From: Thermocoleostomius sinensis A174
Lineage (GTDB): Bacteria; Cyanobacteriota; Cyanobacteriia; Elainellales; Elainellaceae
Reading direction: 5' to 3'
Assembly (NCBI RefSeq): GCF_026802175.1
Contig: NZ_CP113797.1
Coordinates: 4,627,026 to 4,691,025 of the forward strand
Length of the DNA stretch: 64,000 nt
The position numbers were made by a program, and so were the translations under genes. The notes beneath the pieces are model-generated. The model did not search any database. It saw only the letters and a list, made by a program, of their open reading frames with translations, and was not told the origin of the DNA. The number at the start of each line of letters is the position of its first letter. Position 1 is the first letter of the stretch. Below are positions 38,136 through 47,624 of the stretch, one piece after another.

Positions 38136-39866
38136 CTAGCTTAAGCGGGTATTCATCTGACTAAACAACTGCTCTGCATTAGCTTGGATAGTTTTATATC
38201 GATCGATAATAGGAGCAATTTCCTCGGTTTCATGCTCTACATAGTCGTAAAACTGCACAAAAATCCGTTCCACCTCTTCGTAAATAATGCTGAGTTTTTG
38301 ATTCAATCGATCGGTAATTTCCAGCTTAAAGCGATCTTTTTCATTGTCCAGCGCTTGTTCAAATCGCTGAATGATGCGATTACGCTGCCAGGCAATGCCG
38401 ACAGCAAAAATGATTACGCCAATGCCCGCAAAGGCAATGCCAATCGCATTCAAAATGGCTTCAGCAACCGTGAACTCAATGATGTGTAAAATAATACCAG
38501 CTACCGACGCGATCGCCCCACCTACAATTTCAGCCGCCATATTGTCTGCATTTGCCGACAGTGATTGTGTAATGTCTTCATCAGCAAATAGTTGATTGAC
38601 TTTGCATTTCACACTTTCAATCACTTCTTGCCGCCGCTCTAAAATTTTGATTGAGATCAAATTGCTTTGAATTTGCTTAGTTTGCACATTATTTAAATCA
38701 TGGGTCAATCCTTCTAGTAGTTGACGAATGCCATCAACAAAGTGTTGCGCTCCTTCATTCGAGACTTCTTCCAAGGAGGATTTGAGCTCCCGTTGACAGC
38801 GCTCCTGAAATTCATTAACCCAGGCTTGCATAGAGGCCTCTTTGTTGAAAATACCAACAAACGATCGGCGAATCACGGTGAATACCGATAAACTGTCGCG
38901 AAACTCGCGCTTAATGCGAGCCGATAAACTGTCATATCGCCCTACCAACCGCTCGGTTAGATTATCTACTTCATAGCGCGATCGCTTACGTCCGGCTTCA
39001 ATTCTAGAGCGAATGCTATCAACTGTGCGGCGATCAGCCTCTAGCTGCTCTTGTAGCCCCCGGATATCTCCAGACAGGGCATCGATGATTTTTTGTGTCG
39101 TCCCGCTGACCGATCGTAATTTGATTTTGTAGCTCTCACCCGATGACACCATATTACGAATGTAGGCACGCACGGCTTCAAACCCACTCTCTGCTTCGTT
39201 ATTGAGTTCGCGATCGGCAGAGGTGGCAAAAATAATCGGTGATTTAATTTGCTTCAAGTTGGCATAGTCTCGCACTCGCTCCAAATTGGTTTGCAGATCA
39301 GCGGGTTTCAATAAATCAGCCTGCTGCAAGATAAAGACGACTTTTTTACGCCACTCTACACTGACAAAGTCGAGAAAGTCCCAGGCGCTCTTCTGATAGG
39401 GATTTTTGCCAAACAGCACAAAGAAGGTAAGATCGCTGTTGGGAATATAACGTTCGGTAATAATTTGATGCTCTTGAATAATCGTGTTCGTTCCAGGAGT
39501 GTCCACAATCGAGATATCTTTGAGAATATCGATCGGCAGGCCAATTTTTCTTAAATTAGGTTCAATCTGCATCCTAAACGGTTCGTCTGCATAGACGATT
39601 TGCTGAATTGCATCGGTGCGCGGTTCAATGTCTGTTTCGCACACCTCTGCTCCCAACAAAGCATTAATGAAGCTACTCTTACCTGCCTTAACTTCCCCCA
39701 CTACCACAAACAAAAACGGCTCATTAATATTGCGTCTGAGACTTTCTACCGTTTCTTCCAAGGCTGCATTGTTAATGTCTGAAGATAACCGCTCAATGTG
39801 ATGAAGTAAATCATTGAGTTTGAAGCGATAGTCTTGAAGTACCTCATCAACAATTTGGCTGGACAT
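38136..39866 (-). CDS. Dynamin-like GTPase
   Basis: From the ATG at 39866 (AAGGAG ribosome-binding site upstream) the product is 576 residues; the open frame extends further to 40034. It has G1 G-E-V-K-A-G-K-S-S-F, G3 D-T-P-G-T and a Q-Q-A-D in the place of N-K-x-D. A long helical region with coiled coils follows and a strongly hydrophobic pair of helices lies near residues 430-490 (S-V-A-G-I-I-L-H-I-I ... I-I-F-A-V-G-I-A). Bacterial dynamin-like proteins remodel or fuse membranes; the role here is unknown. Confidence 0.85.
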   Translation of the reverse strand: MSSQIVDEVLQDYRFKLNDLLHHIERLSSDINNAALEETVESLRRNINEPFLFVVVGEVKAGKSSFINALLGAEVCETDIEPRTDAIQQIVYADEPFRMQIEPNLRKIGLPIDILKDISIVDTPGTNTIIQEHQIITERYIPNSDLTFFVLFGKNPYQKSAWDFLDFVSVEWRKKVVFILQQADLLKPADLQTNLERVRDYANLKQIKSPIIFATSADRELNNEAESGFEAVRAYIRNMVSSGESYKIKLRSVSGTTQKIIDALSGDIRGLQEQLEADRRTVDSIRSRIEAGRKRSRYEVDNLTERLVGRYDSLSARIKREFRDSLSVFTVIRRSFVGIFNKEASMQAWVNEFQERCQRELKSSLEEVSNEGAQHFVDGIRQLLEGLTHDLNNVQTKQIQSNLISIKILERRQEVIESVKCKVNQLFADEDITQSLSANADNMAAEIVGGAIASVAGIILHIIEFTVAEAILNAIGIAFAGIGVIIFAVGIAWQRNRIIQRFEQALDNEKDRFKLEITDRLNQKLSIIYEEVERIFVQFYDYVEHETEEIAPIIDRYKTIQANAEQLFSQMNTRLS

Positions 39867-40069
39867 TGGACAACTCCTTTTGCAGGCGAGCGGCGATTCT
39901 TGTTCAGATCCTTTCTCTATTAAATAGTAGGAACTGCAAACCGCACAATTGTTCGTTGTACTAGCATTTCTGCCTTTAGAGTGATATGGAAAATTGACTG
40001 GTAGATGAATTTCAAGTTTTGCCCCTGAAATCAAAGGATGGGCTGGAGAACCTGATTAACCGAACAACT

Positions 40070-40180
40070 CTTTGCCCCCCATGCCTAACTCCCTGCCTTC
40101 ATACAGGGCGAAAGGACTTCAACCCCAAACTCTGGATCGAACGCCCCTCACCTAATCTGGCAGAGGAGTTGGGGCGAGGA
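40070..40180. repeat. Dispersed intergenic repeat, subfamily 1
   Basis: Over about 100 bases it closely follows the copy at 11769, sharing GGCGAA-GGACTTCAACCC and CTGGATCGAACG-CCCTCACCT. Confidence 0.8.
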
Positions 40181-40500
40181 CGGTGCACAGTTTGTTAAAT
40201 TACAATTCGTTAAACCCCAAGCATTGAAGACAATCATGCAACCTTATTTACACCGATAAAAATTGCGCCTTTCAATAGCTTTAATTTAATTGAAGTTGAA
40301 TTGTAATATTTAACACACGTTACAGCGAATTTGTGTTATGCGAAACCTAGAACTTGCTCTGGATGAGCAGTCTAGCTCGTATAACCATAGGCTTACCTAA
40401 TAAAAATTTAGTTACTAGTATGCTTTTGTAAGGTATGGATAATATACATCCTTAAACAATAAAGCAATGCCGGTATCTAAAGTAAATTTGTCATTTTCTT

Positions 40501-40520
40501 ATCACATTTGCGATCGACTC
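40501..40520 (+). promoter_or_regulatory. Shared upstream element, copy 1
   Basis: ATCACATTTGCGATCGACTC lies 70 bases before the cytochrome gene. An almost identical sequence (one base different) lies 64 bases before the AI-2E family gene (42771-42790). It contains a GATCG core related to HIP1. The matching placement suggests a common control or chance reuse. Confidence 0.35.
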
Positions 40521-40589
40521 TAAACCGTAACGTTCCGGAGCAAAATTTGAACAATGAATTCTTTGAGAACCGATTCTTAGGAGAAACCT

Positions 40590-42635
40590 ATGCGACTCCG
40601 AATTATCTTGATTTTAGTTGCCCTTCTTGGCTTCGCCGGCTTTCTGGGCTACCAGATCGAACTCACCTTACCCAGCGGCCCTCCTGCTTTGGCTGCTACC
40701 TACACTCCGCTCACACAACCTGCCCCACGCGGTATTGGTTCCTATGATGTGCTGGGTCATGTTGTCAGCCAGTCCGAGGCCGAGCAGTTGCTGCAAACCG
40801 ACACTGGGCAGGAGTTCCTATCTCCAGAAAATGGAGCGGTTGAAATTACAGAGGATCTGCTTGACCTTGGACGGAAAACGTTCTATCAAGAATCCTTCGG
40901 CAACGATGTACTGTTCACTGATGTGGTTGGCATCTTAGATGGACCATTGGGAGTGAGTCAGTTGGCTAAATCGATTTTGGCGTTGAAAGGACAGCCTACT
41001 TCCAATTTGCAAGTCACGTTAGATGAAGACGTGAAACTGGGCGATCGAACCTTCCCCGCTGGTACGGTGATCAACACGGGATTAGATGTCGCCAAAGGAT
41101 CGCTCGTGCCATTAGGACTGGTGAATCATCTCGATCACGGAAAACTGCGTGTCGGCATCACCTGCGCGCTCTGCCATGCTACGGTTAACGAGCAGACCGG
41201 ACGGATCATTGAAGGAGCAACCAACACCGACGTCAATTTAGGAATGCTGTTGGCAATGGCTTCCAATTCAGCAGCACTGTTTCGACAAACGGATGTTAAT
41301 CCAACTGAGATTCCATCCGGAGAGCATACCTACCTAACTGATGACGGTGAAATGGCAACCTTGCCTGATCCCCAAATCATGGAAGATGCTGTCGATGAGG
41401 CATTTCTATCTTGGCCGCCTGGAAATTTTGTCTCGAATGGCGATCTGAAAAACAACTCAGCCAAAGTTCCTTCGTCCTACACCCATGAGGCATTTCCGTT
41501 TGCCTGGAGTGGGGTGGCATCGATCGGCTGGTTTCATGGCTTGACCACACTCAACAATGCTGTGTTTGGTTTAAACGCTGATCCAACCACCACGGCTGAT
41601 GCGGCTCCAGAGGTACTGGGCATCGACAAAGATCTTTATCTGGGCACGATGTTCCAAAATGCCCCTAGTTCTCGCTATCGCCTACCAGAGGAAACCAATC
41701 CCTCAGAATTTTTTGAGCAGGTTGATCCGACACCGGGTGCACCGGGCATCAACTGGACAATCAAAATGCCGGAGTATCCTAAAGGCACGTTGTTTATGCA
41801 AAACGGCTTGATGGCAGCCACACCCGGACATGCCGTTGCCGCTGAACTGAATGGCATGTCTGCCTGGCAAAACACGCTGGCTCCTCCCCCTAACGAGTCG
41901 ATCACGGATATAGAGTCGGTACAGCGAGGCGCGAAAGTTTTTGAAGATGCCAATTGTGCCAGTTGTCACAGTGGACGTTACTTCACGAATCATCGGGTGA
42001 TTGCGCAGCGAGAAATTAAAACTCAACCAGTGCGTGCGCCTGCCTCGAAGGATTTTGCCAAGGCCTTTGTTCCACCCGATACCTATGCACCGAATGTGCC
42101 TGTTCCTCTGCCGCCCGATCCAACTGTATTAACAGTGCCGACGGATATCACTCCCGAAGAGGACATCCAGCTTGCCTATGCTCAAAGCGATCCAGCCGGT
42201 GGCTACAAGGTAATCAAACTGATTGGCACCTATCTCCATGCGCCTTATTTACATGATGGTGGGGTTGCTGCCAGCGCTACGGCCCTCGCGCAAGAAGAAG
42301 ATGGTTGGTACAGTATTGCCGAACCAGATCAAATTGGCATGGTGGGTACGTTTATGCAGGGAATTAAACCTGATGCGGCGGCCAGTTTGCGAATGCTGGT
42401 CGATCGCACGCTGCGTGAACCCATGGTGACCGCTAACAAAGCGAATGCTGATTTACAGCGATCGAATGTCAGCGGTCAGGGACATGAATATTGGGTAGAC
42501 AAACAAGCAGGATTTGCACCCCAGGATCAAACCGATTTAGTCAACTTCTTGCTGTCATTGGATGATGACCCGATCGCTCTGCCCCCGTCTGTTACCTCCG
42601 AATTAGCAGCCATGGAGGCGAGGAAAGAGACATAG
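40590..42635 (+). CDS. Two-haem c-type cytochrome protein (electron transport)
   Basis: The 681-residue secreted protein has an N-terminal membrane segment (residues 5-23) and two C-x-x-C-H haem sites, C-A-L-C-H at 192-196 and C-A-S-C-H at 456-460. A ribosome-binding site AGGAG stands before the ATG. The size and layout suggest a multidomain periplasmic or lumenal electron carrier or oxidase-like protein, but no Cu or flavin motif is seen. Its partner is not identified; lipoprotein sugar dehydrogenases are encoded nearby and could donate electrons. Confidence 0.85.
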   Translation: MRLRIILILVALLGFAGFLGYQIELTLPSGPPALAATYTPLTQPAPRGIGSYDVLGHVVSQSEAEQLLQTDTGQEFLSPENGAVEITEDLLDLGRKTFYQESFGNDVLFTDVVGILDGPLGVSQLAKSILALKGQPTSNLQVTLDEDVKLGDRTFPAGTVINTGLDVAKGSLVPLGLVNHLDHGKLRVGITCALCHATVNEQTGRIIEGATNTDVNLGMLLAMASNSAALFRQTDVNPTEIPSGEHTYLTDDGEMATLPDPQIMEDAVDEAFLSWPPGNFVSNGDLKNNSAKVPSSYTHEAFPFAWSGVASIGWFHGLTTLNNAVFGLNADPTTTADAAPEVLGIDKDLYLGTMFQNAPSSRYRLPEETNPSEFFEQVDPTPGAPGINWTIKMPEYPKGTLFMQNGLMAATPGHAVAAELNGMSAWQNTLAPPPNESITDIESVQRGAKVFEDANCASCHSGRYFTNHRVIAQREIKTQPVRAPASKDFAKAFVPPDTYAPNVPVPLPPDPTVLTVPTDITPEEDIQLAYAQSDPAGGYKVIKLIGTYLHAPYLHDGGVAASATALAQEEDGWYSIAEPDQIGMVGTFMQGIKPDAAASLRMLVDRTLREPMVTANKANADLQRSNVSGQGHEYWVDKQAGFAPQDQTDLVNFLLSLDDDPIALPPSVTSELAAMEARKET

Positions 42636-42770
42636 CAGAGCAAGAATCCGAAATCGTAACCCGAGTCGAGGGATACTTCAACGGGCAGATCAATGAACCG
42701 AGTGATCTTGAGAAAGATTAATATCATCATCGTTGATCTGCCCAGATGTACTTCAAACCGTCACTTTCCC

Positions 42771-42790
42771 ATCACATTTGCGATCGATTC
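42771..42790 (+). promoter_or_regulatory. Shared upstream element, copy 2
   Basis: ATCACATTTGCGATCGATTC, matching the copy at 40501 in all but one base, 64 bases upstream of the AI-2E family gene. Confidence 0.35.
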
Positions 42791-42853
42791 TGGAAGATAA
42801 GCTGAAAAGCCATGACTGCAATTCGGAGGGGATGCCTCATCTAGGTTCGCTGC

Positions 42854-43915
42854 ATGAGACGACAACACCGCGTTAATTATTTAACCCGGTTGCTGATTGC
42901 GATCGGGGTGATTGGGCTATTTGTCCTAGTCGTACTGTTGGCTTGGGCGGTGGTCGATGTGCTACTGTTGGGATTTTTAGGGGTGCTGCTGGCGGTCGTG
43001 TTGCGAACCTTGGCAAAGCCGATCGCTCGTCGAACTCCCCTATCTAGCAAAGCAGCATTGGGGGTAGTGGTCGTGCTGCTGGTCATTGCCTTAGTAACGG
43101 TAGGGTGGTTGCTTGTCCCTGAGATTGTTGCCCAGACCGATCAATTAGTAGAGCGAGTGGGGAATGCCATTGAACAGCTAGAGGCGATCGTTCCAGATTT
43201 TCTTGATTTGGATGATTTGGGAACCGATGGATTGGGCAACATTCTGAATCGAGGCAATGGGCAGTGGCTGAATCCAAACAACATCCTGCCTCAACTGATG
43301 GATACCTTCGCCCTCACTTTGGGTGTCTTGGCAGATATTTTATTCGTGCTATTCATCGGTTTGTTTGTAGCGTTTGATCCTCAGTTATACTGCAATGGCA
43401 TTGTGAGATTAATTCCTCCTAAGGGGCGAAAACGGGCACGAACGGCGATCGATAAAATCGTAGAGGGACTGCGGGCCTGGCTATTAGGACGTATCATTTC
43501 TATGATTGTAGTTGGGATCGTTACTAGTCTTGGCTTGTGGCTGTTAAACATTCCACTGGCTTTGGTTTTGGGACTGATTGCAGCATTATTAGAATTTGTG
43601 CCCGTAGTGGGACCACTACTTGCCGCCATTCCCGGCATATTAATTGCCTTTACCTTGGGACTCACGCCAGTCATTTATGTGTCTTTGTTTTATTTGATTA
43701 TGCAGCAACTTGAAGGGAATGTGTTGACTCCGATCGTACAGCAACAAGTTGTTTCTCTGCCCCCAGCCTTGGGTCTGTCTACGGTATTGGCAATGGGAAT
43801 TCTGTTTGGAATTTTGGGAATTTTGGTTGCTACGCCGTTGACGGTTGTTGTGTTTATCCTGATACGAATACTGTATGTAAAAGATATGCTAGAACCGAAT
43901 TGTGACGATATTTAA
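42854..43915 (+). CDS. AI-2E family transporter
   Basis: The 353-residue membrane protein has eight hydrophobic segments: two at the N-terminus, one at about residue 70, and a cluster in the second half. Family patterns are L-L-G-F-L-G-V-L-L-A-V, F-V-P-V-V-G-P-L-L-A-A-I-P-G, and E-G-N-V-L-T-P-I-V-Q. The name comes from the YdgG/TqsA members; substrates in cyanobacteria are unknown. Confidence 0.9.
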   Translation: MRRQHRVNYLTRLLIAIGVIGLFVLVVLLAWAVVDVLLLGFLGVLLAVVLRTLAKPIARRTPLSSKAALGVVVVLLVIALVTVGWLLVPEIVAQTDQLVERVGNAIEQLEAIVPDFLDLDDLGTDGLGNILNRGNGQWLNPNNILPQLMDTFALTLGVLADILFVLFIGLFVAFDPQLYCNGIVRLIPPKGRKRARTAIDKIVEGLRAWLLGRIISMIVVGIVTSLGLWLLNIPLALVLGLIAALLEFVPVVGPLLAAIPGILIAFTLGLTPVIYVSLFYLIMQQLEGNVLTPIVQQQVVSLPPALGLSTVLAMGILFGILGILVATPLTVVVFILIRILYVKDMLEPNCDDI

Positions 43916-44045
43916 GCCGAATTTTAACACAATTAGGGTCTGCTCAAATTACCTAAATTTAATTAAAAAAAGACTTTATAGGTAGGACATTGCTACTAGA
44001 TTTTTAATATTAATTTTGCAAAATTTTGTGTAAAGGAGAGCATGA

Positions 44046-45293
44046 ATGAGACAAACCAAACTAATTACCAGTGGAATTCTGTTAAGCCTATTTGGACTAT
44101 TTGCCTGTACACCCACAACTGAATCAGTTCAGGAATCTCCGGTTGAGGTTACACCCAACGCTACTCAAGCTACACCTGAAACGACCGAGGAACAGACTGT
44201 TGCTCAAGCTGCCCCGGTTGAACCTGTGTGCCGTTTGGTGGAAGGAGGGTTCGGTCCCCAAGGTCAGGTCAATGTGCAAGTTGAGGAAGTGGTGTCTGGG
44301 TTAGATGTCCCTTGGGGCATCGCGTTTCTTCCTAATAACGATATGCTGGTGACCGAGCGACCCGGTCGAGTACGGCTGATACAGAATGGGGAATTACGTC
44401 CTGAAACGATCGCCACTATTCCTGTCAGCGATCGAGGTGAAGGCGGATTGTTGGGTATTGCAGCCCATCCTGAGTTCGCCACCAACCGTTTCTTCTATGT
44501 GTACTTTACGGCTGATGATGGCGGTGCGGTGGTGAATCGGGTAGAGCGCTGGCAGTTGGCAGAAGATGGGCTGAGTGCTACCCGCGATCGCACTATCGTA
44601 GACGGTATTCCAGTAGCACAATTTCACAATGGCGGTCGCATTCGATTTGGTCCTGATGGGATGCTCTACATTGGCACAGGCGATGCTAGGGACCCCGATT
44701 TATCTCAAGATATCAACAGCCTAGCGGGAAAGATTTTGCGCGTCACGCCCGAGGGAGAGGTGCCAGCAGACAATCCCTTTGCAGGTAACCCGGTCTATGT
44801 GCTGGGAATCCGTAACACACAGGGGTTCGATTGGATTAATAACTCTACGTTATGGGTTAGCGATCATGGCCCTAGCGGCGAGCTAGGTCGATCGGGTCAC
44901 GACAAAGTAAGTGTGGTGCAAGCGGGCGACAATATGGGCTGGCCTACTACTTACCGCTGTGAATCGGCGGAAGGCCTAGTAACACCCTCGATCGTGTGGC
45001 AACAAGCACTCCCCCCCGGTGGAGCAACTATTTATACAGGCGATGCGATTCCTGAATGGAATGGAAGCTTAATGATTGCGGCATTGGGTGCAGAACAATT
45101 GCAGCGCGTGGTCATTGACCCGACAACAAATCAAGTGCAGCAGCATGAAGTATATTTGCAAGGGCAGCAGGGACGTTTACGAGAGGCGATAATGGGCCCA
45201 GATGGTGAATTGTATGTCACCACCAGTAATTGTGATGGCCGTGGGAGTTGTCCACCGGAATTAGACAAGATTCTGCGGATTACTCGCGAATAA
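44046..45293 (+). CDS. Lipoprotein PQQ-dependent sugar dehydrogenase (sorbosone/glucose type)
   Basis: The 415-residue product has a lipobox L-F-A-C at residues 18-21 and a six-bladed beta-propeller of the sGDH/L-sorbosone type. Typical motifs: V-P-W-G-I-A-F-L, E-G-G-L-L-G-I-A-A-H-P, H-N-G-G-R-I-R-F-G-P-D-G, and N-T-Q-G-F-D-W. It oxidises an aldose or sorbosone with PQQ. Whether this strain makes PQQ is not visible here; without PQQ the protein may be inactive. Located on the outer face of the membrane. Confidence 0.85.
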   Translation: MRQTKLITSGILLSLFGLFACTPTTESVQESPVEVTPNATQATPETTEEQTVAQAAPVEPVCRLVEGGFGPQGQVNVQVEEVVSGLDVPWGIAFLPNNDMLVTERPGRVRLIQNGELRPETIATIPVSDRGEGGLLGIAAHPEFATNRFFYVYFTADDGGAVVNRVERWQLAEDGLSATRDRTIVDGIPVAQFHNGGRIRFGPDGMLYIGTGDARDPDLSQDINSLAGKILRVTPEGEVPADNPFAGNPVYVLGIRNTQGFDWINNSTLWVSDHGPSGELGRSGHDKVSVVQAGDNMGWPTTYRCESAEGLVTPSIVWQQALPPGGATIYTGDAIPEWNGSLMIAALGAEQLQRVVIDPTTNQVQQHEVYLQGQQGRLREAIMGPDGELYVTTSNCDGRGSCPPELDKILRITRE

Positions 45294-45572
45294 CCTGGGT
45301 CGCTCAGTAGATCTAGTGATCGATTTAATTAATCGTTATAAAAGTAACCGATCGTTCACGGTTATCGTCTTTCCTCGATAAACTGATCTTCATAAGTTGG
45401 TATTGATCAGTACACAATAGGAATCCATATTTGGGTAGACGTAATTGTCGTCGAAGTTCTCCAAAGTGGAAATAAGCTGATTGGCTTGCAGGTCTTGGCT
45501 TGCAGAACGGCGATGTCACGACTAAATAAAGCCAAATTCAGATAATCGTTAAGCATTGTCAAGCGAGGAATT

Positions 45573-45767
45573 ATGACTAAGCCTGTAGTACTACTAGCAA
45601 CGATCGTTGGATTCGCGTTTCTCCTAGTCGCTTGTGAACCCACCGGAACGGGAGCAGATGGTCCCGGAACCACTGAAACGACTCCAACGGCTCCTCCTGC
45701 TGATCCTCCTGCTGACCCCGCGACCTCACCAGTTGATCCCGCTACTACGCCGAGTCCTTCACCATAG
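45573..45767 (+). CDS. Small lipoprotein
   Basis: The 64-residue product starts with a signal peptide and a lipobox L-V-A-C at residues 18-21. The mature part is a Thr/Pro/Ala/Asp-rich tail with repeats of P-A-D-P. It looks like a short tether. No family is recognised. Confidence 0.65.
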   Translation: MTKPVVLLATIVGFAFLLVACEPTGTGADGPGTTETTPTAPPADPPADPATSPVDPATTPSPSP

Positions 45768-45831
45768 ATCAACCCTTTCTGGGAAGAAGAATATGCGCTT
45801 GTTGACACAGGCATAGGCACCAAGCAAAGCA

Positions 45832-46098
45832 GTGGTCAAATTTCGTCCTTATTTCGAGCAACAATATCCTCGGCGAGAACGCTGTATTGCTATTCTGGCT
45901 CTGGTGAATTTGCTGCTGGTGTTTTTTGATCTGAGTTATCTGAATTTGCGCAATGTTTACTTGCAAGTAGTTCCAGCACTCACGCGGCTCTATGATCCGG
46001 TTAAGGGGATTCAGCCACACCCCCAAACCGATCGCTATTTGCAGCAGAAGGTACTGTTAGGCTCACAGGACGACACAGAAAGCACTCCAGTTGAATAA
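45832..46098 (+). pseudogene. 3'-truncated membrane-protein gene
   Basis: Frame of 88 residues starting VVKFRPYFEQQYPRRERC with one long hydrophobic segment near residues 22-38 and then D-P-V-K-G-I-Q-P-H-P. I recognise this N-terminus from larger (several hundred residue) cyanobacterial proteins, so this is probably the remaining start of a longer gene. Mobile-element debris begins directly afterwards. GTG start. Truncation is inferred from the length. Confidence 0.55.
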
Positions 46099-46175
46099 CG
46101 AAATTAGCCAAACAGATTGGGAGCAGACCCCCGAGAGTATCAAGCGATTGGTGTCGGATCTGATTGAGCGAATTA
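46091..46175 (+). mobile_element. Possible IS66-like transposase start (relic)
   Basis: A frame overlapping the end of the truncated gene reads N-N-E-I-S-Q-T-D-W-E-Q-T-P-E-S-I-K-R-L-V, resembling the N-terminus of IS66-type or DUF6444-type transposases. It is cut off where an IS3-like end begins. The call is from memory of family patterns and uncertain. Confidence 0.3.
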
Positions 46176-46319
46176 TGATGTCCCCGAAAACTAGACAAAG
46201 GAATAAGATAGAATCGCTGCCCCAGACCTAGTAGGACTATGGAGATAACCGGGATTATGCAGCGCAAACACCACAGTGCTGAGTTCAAAGCCAAAGTGGC
46301 TCTTGAAGCAATCAATTGA
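46176..46319 (+). mobile_element. IS3-family remnant (left end plus start of orfA)
   Basis: TGATGTCCCCGAAAACTAGACA looks like an IS3-group terminal repeat. An ATG frame at 46239-46319 reads M-E-I-T-G-I-M-Q-R-K-H-H-S-A-E-F-K-A-K-V-A-L-E-A-I-N and then stops. This is the beginning of a typical OrfA helix-turn-helix (R-x-x-x-A-E-F-K-A-K-V-A-L-E-A-I), with the rest missing. Confidence 0.75.
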
Positions 46320-46491
46320 AGTCGATAAATACAATCAGCGTTGACACCTCGGGTAGTCGTTTAGAACTCAATCTGCCTCATTGTCAGATATGACTTTCAC
46401 TCCTTCTAGTCCTGCTCTAGACAGCTAGAGGATTAATCTCGCTCGCCTTAAATTGGGCATCCCTCGACCCGCAAACGCCCCAAACCCTCTT

Positions 46492-46560
46492 GACACGGAC
46501 ACGGCTTCATGGTCGTTCCCGTTCACCCGCAGCCGATCGCCCCTCTCTCCACACCGATCG
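46492..46560 (+). repeat. Left arm of an imperfect inverted repeat
   Basis: GACACGGACACGGCTTCAT followed by a GCCGATCGCCC-containing segment. The reverse complement of 47301-47377 begins with the same 19 bases and then realigns after a 17-base insertion. Confidence 0.6.
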
Positions 46561-46789
46561 CTCTCGTTCACATTGTCATTACCGTTGGCGTAGCCTCTCC
46601 TGCGGAGAATCGCTGCTGGGATGTTTCGGGGTTACCGATCGCTTCAACTACCGCCTCAACCGATCGCTCAGTGGGCTTTTCGGAATAGTCGATCGTCTCC
46701 AACTACGAGCGTAAGAGCTGTGTGCGGAGCTAGCTAACGGTTCTAGTCAGCAGTTGCCGAGGTCTTTGTGTCCAACTAGGCGGTTTCGG

Positions 46790-47135
46790 TCAATCCGCTG
46801 CACCAGAATTGTTAGCTTGATCGCCCTCACTAGCATGTAAATCTTGAATTTTGAGTTTCCCCTCCTGCTGTAATCTATTAAAAGCTTCGTGCAGCTTTGG
46901 TGAAAACTCACGAAAATCAATTCCTCGAAAATTTATTTCTTCTATCAGGTGTGTGTTTCTCCATCAGTTCAAAAAATGTTACTTGCGCGGTTTTTTTATG
47001 TGATCCTCTGATGAATGAGGGAAGTGTTTCAAACCATAATTGCTGACTGTATTCAAGTAACTGCTCTCTGCTCCAACCCCTCAAATAGGACATTTGAGAA
47101 TATTGTTTTCTCCATATCTCGCTTCGTGAAATCAT
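46790..47135 (-). pseudogene. Frameshifted small gene (about 116 aa when repaired)
   Basis: The frame from ATG 47135 (M-I-S-R-S-E-I-W-R-K-Q) runs 72 codons and stops. A second frame beginning in the same GT/CA dinucleotide run (46949-46957) continues without break as H-L-I-E-E-I-N-F-R-G-I-D-F-R-E-F-S and then L-Q-Q-E-G-K-L-K-I-Q-D-L-H to a stop at 46790. Joining the two gives a single protein of about 116 residues. This is best explained by a slippage frameshift. No family is recognised. Confidence 0.55.
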
Positions 47136-47173
47136 TTTAGGAGAATCAGTTTCTTGTTTTGAGAGGTGAGCAT

Positions 47174-47271
47174 CTTGCCCCTCGATTGTTGTTGGCGTTT
47201 GGCGAAGAGCGTTCTCGCTTTACCAGTGCTCAAGACCTAATACAGTATGCAGGCATTGCGCCAGTCACAGA
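47174..47271 (+). mobile_element. IS110-family transposase fragment
   Basis: One frame reads L-A-P-R-L-L-L-A-F-G-E-E-R-S-R-F, then S-A-Q-D-L-I-Q-Y-A-G-I-A-P-V-T-E. This matches the IS110 transposase_20 region (G-D-D-R-S-R-F ... L-x-x-Y-A-G-I-A-P-V-T). No start or end of the element is present. Confidence 0.75.
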
Positions 47272-47300
47272 GTGCCAGCTAACATACCCCGTTGCACACC

Positions 47301-47377
47301 GACCGAAGAGGGCGATCGGCAGCGGATGAACGGAACAGCTATGACTATGAAGCCGACTATGAAGCCGTGTCCGTGTC
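47301..47377 (-). repeat. Right arm of an imperfect inverted repeat
   Basis: Reverse-complement partner of the arm at 46492. It also contains two tandem copies of ACTATGAAGCCG. The arms are about 880 bases apart and enclose the frameshifted gene and the IS110 fragment. Confidence 0.6.
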
Positions 47378-47624
47378 TCATTCATCTGGGCAATAGTACC
47401 CGCCTTATTCGTTGTTCGACAAGCGCGCTCCCAATTTGACTATTCAAACTAGACTATTTCAAACTAAGTGTCTACCAGTCATCGTGATTTCACCGTCAAA
47501 ATCAATTGTCAAGCGCGTAAAAAATTACTTCCTATTACGAAAAAACAAGCAAATTTAAATCAAATTACCGTACGAAACGCTAGAGTCCTTGCAAAATCCA
47601 GCGTCTGATTGTCAGTAAGTAAAA

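Larger units (their letters stand above)
39867..40589. other. Intergenic region between dynamin-like gene and cytochrome c gene
   Basis: About 720 bases. It holds a repeat at 40070-40180, AT-rich DNA at 40180-40500 and the ATCACATTTGCGATCGACTC element at 40501-40520. No gene is visible. Confidence 0.45.
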
